From an uncultured Paracoccaceae bacterium (GTDB taxonomy: Bacteria; Pseudomonadota; Alphaproteobacteria; Rhodobacterales; Rhodobacteraceae), in assembly GCA_938092015.1 (NCBI GenBank), contig CALKOT010000025.1:1-39746 (forward strand): 39,746 nt of DNA, written 5' to 3'. Under the pieces are notes generated by a model. That model was not told the DNA's origin, ran no database searches, and was given only the letters and a program-made list of their open reading frames with translations. The stretch's first letter is position 1, and the number at the start of each line of letters is the position of its first letter. This document shows positions 36,856-39,746 of this stretch, piece after piece. Made by a program: the position numbers and the translations under genes.

Positions 36856-37164
36856 ATGGCCAAAAAATTCACCCCTTCCGTCCTGACAGCCAACCATCTG
36901 CTAGATGGCGACACCGTCTGGTGGACCGGCGCCTCATGGACCCGTGACATTGGCAAAGCTGAAATCGTGTCTTCGCCCGAAGCCGCCGCTGTGTTGGAGC
37001 TTTTGTCTGGAGACGCAACTTTCGAAGCAGAGGTTGTCGGCCCCTATCTTGTCGAAATCGACGTTGCATCCAGAGAACCAGTGGTTCGGCGTGAAGCAAT
37101 ACGCGCCAATCGCGTGCCAACTTTCGCCTACATCGCGGATCCTGAACAGCGTCAGGCCGCCTGA
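36856..37164 (+). CDS. DUF2849 domain protein
   Basis: A 102-residue protein of the DUF2849 family, found next to sulfite reductase in alphaproteobacteria; function unknown. It has VLTANHLLDGDTVWWTGASW at the N terminus and YLVEIDVASREPVVRREAIR at the C terminus. It is probably a small partner or assembly factor for the sulfite reductase; that is inference. GGAGCAATATC precedes the ATG. It starts twelve bases after the FNR gene. Confidence 0.88.
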   Translation: MAKKFTPSVLTANHLLDGDTVWWTGASWTRDIGKAEIVSSPEAAAVLELLSGDATFEAEVVGPYLVEIDVASREPVVRREAIRANRVPTFAYIADPEQRQAA

Positions 37165-37191
37165 CGCGCACCATCTTGAGGAAGCTCAAAA

Positions 37192-38844
37192 ATGTACCGC
37201 TATGATGAGTTTGACGCGGCTTTCGTCCGCGAACGATCCGCGCAGTTTCGCGATCAGGTCCAACGCCGCCTGACTGGCGCGTTGACAGAGGAAGAATTTC
37301 GCCCCCTGCGCCTGATGAATGGCCTCTACCTGCAGCTTCACGCTTACATGTTGCGGCTGGCGATCCCCTATGGCGCAATGCGCGGCGAGCAGATGCGCCA
37401 TCTTGCGATGATCGCTGAAAGATATGACCGTGGATACGGTCATTTCACGACGCGTCAGAACATCCAATTCAATTGGCCAAAACTAAAAGATGTACCTGAC
37501 ATTCTGGATCATCTTGCTGATGTGGAAATGCACGCCATCCAGTCTTCAGGCAATTGTATCCGCAACACGACATCGGACCCGTACGCAGGGGCGGCGCCAG
37601 ATGAAATTGAGGACCCACGCATCACTGGTGAGATGATCCGCCAATGGTCATCCCTGCACCCAGAATTCATGTTTCTTGGCCGCAAGTTCAAGATCGCCGT
37701 TTCCGCTACCGAAGAAGATCGGGCGGCGATCAAGGTGCATGACATTGGCATCCAGATCGTTCGAAATGAAGCTGGCGAGGCTGGTTATAAGGTGCTTGTT
37801 GGTGGCGGCCTTGGACGCACACCAATGATCGGCAAGGTTCTGCGCGAATTCCTGCCCAAGGCAGACCTTCTTCCGTATCTGGAAGCAACGCTGCGGGTCT
37901 ATAACCTCTTTGGACGGCGGGATAACAAGTACAAAGCCCGTATCAAGATCCTCGTTCATAAATTGGGGATCGAAGAATATGCTGCGCGGGTTGAGGAAGA
38001 ATTCGCCTCACTCGACAAATCGCCAGAACTGGATGCTGACGAATATCGACGTATCGCGGCTTACTTTGCGCTACCTGCCTTCAAAGCGGCAGCGGAAGAA
38101 AGCGTTCTGCTTGAGAGAATGCAACGTGAGGATGCTGGCTTCGCTGCATGGGTGAAGCGCAATGTTCATCCACATCGTCAGCCCGGCTATGCAATCGCGA
38201 CCATATCACTAAAGCCGATCGGCGGCGCCCCAGGCGATGCGACGGCTGAGCAAATGCGATTAATGGCGGCGGTTGCCGAGGCCCATTCATTGGACGAACT
38301 GCGGGTCACGCATGAGCAGAACATCGTTTTGCCGCATGTTCGCAAGGATGAGCTGTACCTCGTCTGGAGCAAACTGAAATCGCAAGGTTTGGATGCGCCG
38401 AACAAAGGGATGGTTACTGATATCATCGCATGCCCTGGCCTTGATTATTGCAACCTCGCGACCGCCCGATCCATCCCGGTGGCGCAGAACATCGCCGAGA
38501 CTTTTGCCGACCCAGCAATGCAGGAAAAGATCGGGCCGCTGTCGATCAAGATTTCTGGCTGCATCAACGCATGCGGGCATCATCACATTGGGCATATTGG
38601 CATTCTTGGCCTCGATAAGGCTGGTGTAGAAAGCTACCAGATCACCCTCGGCGGCGAATCCACTGAAACAGCGGCAATCGGAGAACGTGTCGGCCCCGGC
38701 TTTTCTTATGGAGAGGTTACCGGCGCAATTGAAACTCTGATCGAGACGTATTTGGACCAACGAGAAACCGGGGAAACGTTCCTTCAGACCTACCGGCGGG
38801 TCGGTCTTACCGCGTTCAAGGAGACACTCTATGCCGCTGCGTGA
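37192..38844 (+). CDS. cysI: Assimilatory nitrite/sulfite reductase (siroheme-[4Fe-4S])
   Basis: A 550-residue reductase converting sulfite to sulfide with six electrons (the related nitrite reaction cannot be excluded). The siroheme-cluster ligands are Cys414 and Cys420 (CPGLDYC) and Cys457 and Cys461 (CINAC), followed by GHHHIGHIG. RQNIQFNWPKLKDVPDIL at the N-terminal half is the substrate/siroheme basic region. It is the ferredoxin-type single-subunit layout. It overlaps DUF934 by 14 bases. Context with DUF934 and cysH supports sulfite as substrate. Confidence 0.93.
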   Translation: MYRYDEFDAAFVRERSAQFRDQVQRRLTGALTEEEFRPLRLMNGLYLQLHAYMLRLAIPYGAMRGEQMRHLAMIAERYDRGYGHFTTRQNIQFNWPKLKDVPDILDHLADVEMHAIQSSGNCIRNTTSDPYAGAAPDEIEDPRITGEMIRQWSSLHPEFMFLGRKFKIAVSATEEDRAAIKVHDIGIQIVRNEAGEAGYKVLVGGGLGRTPMIGKVLREFLPKADLLPYLEATLRVYNLFGRRDNKYKARIKILVHKLGIEEYAARVEEEFASLDKSPELDADEYRRIAAYFALPAFKAAAEESVLLERMQREDAGFAAWVKRNVHPHRQPGYAIATISLKPIGGAPGDATAEQMRLMAAVAEAHSLDELRVTHEQNIVLPHVRKDELYLVWSKLKSQGLDAPNKGMVTDIIACPGLDYCNLATARSIPVAQNIAETFADPAMQEKIGPLSIKISGCINACGHHHIGHIGILGLDKAGVESYQITLGGESTETAAIGERVGPGFSYGEVTGAIETLIETYLDQRETGETFLQTYRRVGLTAFKETLYAAA

Positions 38845-39343
38845 CGATGATGGACCGATTGAGGATCGCTGGACACGGGTGTCGCTAGGCGAAGCACTTG
38901 TTGAGTTTTCTATCCTCGAGTTCTCAGGCGTGGATGAGCGGGGCGAAGAGATAGAGACGCGTAAGCCTTCCGCATTGGGATTTCATGTTGCGAACGATGT
39001 CGACGTTCACACTGTCGTCCCTTGGTTTGAGAGGGTTGCACTGATCTCTGTAGACTTTCCGTCGTTTGCAGATGGCCGTGGGTTCTCGCTGGGTAGAAAG
39101 TTTCGCGCGATGGGCTTTAGGGGCAGACTGCGCGCAACCGGCCCGGTTATCGCAGATCAATATGCATACCTTCGCGCTTGTGGGTTTGATGAGGTTGAGC
39201 CCCCTGAACGGGTCTCAAACCGTCAGCCCGAAGCCCATTGGAAAGCTGCGGCAAAGGCGATCACCGCCGGATACCAGCGCGGCTACCCCGGCCCAAGCAA
39301 CATATTGGAGGCCCGCAGAGCGGCGCGGGACATCCGAAGGTGA
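38831..39343 (+). CDS. DUF934 domain protein
   Basis: A 170-residue protein of DUF934, a family that typically lies between sulfite reductase and cysH in proteobacteria; function unproven but tied to sulfur assimilation. FPSFADGRGFSLGRKFRAMG and RGRLRATGPVIADQYAYLRA are the family core. It starts inside the end of the reductase gene (overlap 14 bases) and overlaps cysH by four bases, so translation is coupled through all three. Confidence 0.9.
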   Translation: MPLRDDDGPIEDRWTRVSLGEALVEFSILEFSGVDERGEEIETRKPSALGFHVANDVDVHTVVPWFERVALISVDFPSFADGRGFSLGRKFRAMGFRGRLRATGPVIADQYAYLRACGFDEVEPPERVSNRQPEAHWKAAAKAITAGYQRGYPGPSNILEARRAARDIRR

Positions 39344-39669
39344 TATCCCTACCACCGCATTCAGTTCCCGCCGCACGTGTAGATGACACAAAAGCGGCGG
39401 CGCTGAATTTCCTCTTCGAAAGCTTTGCACCCGAAGACACATTGCGAGAAGCAGTGCAATCGACGTTGACTGGGCAGCTTGCGCTCGTGTCGTCGTTCGG
39501 CGCGGAAAGCATCGTCCTTCTGCATATGATCTCGAAGATCGACGCAACGACCCCGATCATCTTCCTCGACACAGAGATGCTGTTTCCTGAAACGTTAACC
39601 TATCAAGTCGCCTGTGATTTTCGCATAAGCCTATGGAACCGCGCAGATAATTCAATTTTTCAAGTATAG
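39340..39669 (+). pseudogene. cysH: APS/PAPS reductase, N-terminal part, cut off
   Basis: A frame from GTG 39340 encodes about 89 residues of adenylyl-sulfate/phosphoadenylyl-sulfate reductase: ALVSSFGAESIVLLHMI is the PP-loop and PIIFLDTEMLFPETLTYQ the following strand. After the codon for that last Gln (39604-39606) the family sequence stops and an unrelated tail of about 20 residues (VACDFRISLWNRADNSIFQV) ends in TAG at 39667-39669. The catalytic C terminus is missing from the window. It overlaps the DUF934 stop by four bases. Confidence 0.8.
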
Positions 39670-39746
39670 AGATTAGCAAGGTTTGGCCGGGGGTCAGCTC
39701 AAAAGCTTGCGATTTCTTACGCACGTGCACGCGAGGGACTCCTTTG
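39607..39746. mobile_element. Possible insertion-element end interrupting cysH
   Basis: The break in CysH homology is sharp and the sequence after it has no coding continuity with cysH. The first bases, GTCGCCTGTGATTTTCGCAT, look like an element terminus, but no transposase or second inverted repeat is within the window. It may equally be a contig junction or chromosomal rearrangement. Confidence 0.35.

Overview
The window looks like a chromosomal segment of a marine alphaproteobacterium of the Rhodobacterales (Roseobacter-type). The evidence is the DUF2849 / sulfite reductase / DUF934 / CysH gene order, a ScfR-type regulator divergent from a branched-chain-type ABC operon that ends in acetyl-CoA synthetase, an RTX-repeat surface or secreted protein, moderately high GC and typical Roseobacter protein sequences. 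The genus cannot be fixed from the sequence alone.

Layout. 1-1344: 5' end of tuf, a decayed gene, tRNA-Gly and HU, all on the minus strand. 1.6-4.2 kb: a short-chain dehydrogenase, then an LRR-like/TIR gene broken by two in-frame amber codons and bracketed by two related palindromic repeats. 4.3-7.8 kb: an esterase and a glycosyltransferase with overlapping divergent start codons, and a MATE exporter. 7.9-10 kb: a frameshifted RTX-repeat protein. 10.2-16.1 kb: thrS, a secreted esterase, a cyclase-family gene with an in-frame TAA, a carboxymuconolactone-decarboxylase-like gene, a small membrane-anchored protein broken at a G8 tract, and an agmatinase/ureohydrolase. 16.2-19.4 kb: a poorly conserved patch with a strong hairpin, an unknown 239-aa protein, a frameshifted HTH regulator, a VOC protein and a small SCP2-like protein. 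19.5-28.3 kb: acs plus a complete five-gene HAAT-type ABC transporter, divergent from a ScfR-like regulator. 28.3-33.1 kb: a CheY-like receiver, a small membrane protein, an SLC5-domain histidine kinase and an NtrC-type regulator (a CbrA/CbrB-like arrangement). 33.3-35.7 kb: glmM and folP. 35.9-39.7 kb: an assimilatory sulfite reduction operon (TrxR-like ferredoxin-NADP reductase, DUF2849, sulfite reductase, DUF934, cysH).

How the genes work together. Acetyl-CoA synthetase, its co-directional transporter and the ScfR regulator plausibly form a short-chain carboxylate uptake and activation unit, with a carbon-sensing two-component system immediately downstream of the regulator. The sulfur operon supplies reductant and enzyme for sulfite to sulfide, but its APS/PAPS reductase gene loses its family sequence after about 89 codons near the window edge.

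The most striking overall feature is gene disruption. I count five in-frame nonsense codons in three loci, four single-base frameshifts (three at runs of six or more identical bases), one receiver domain with Asn in place of the phosphoacceptor Asp, and one gene cut by foreign-looking sequence. The homopolymer frameshifts could be sequencing errors; the nonsense codons are harder to explain that way. This is either real genome decay or a low-quality assembly, and raw reads would decide.
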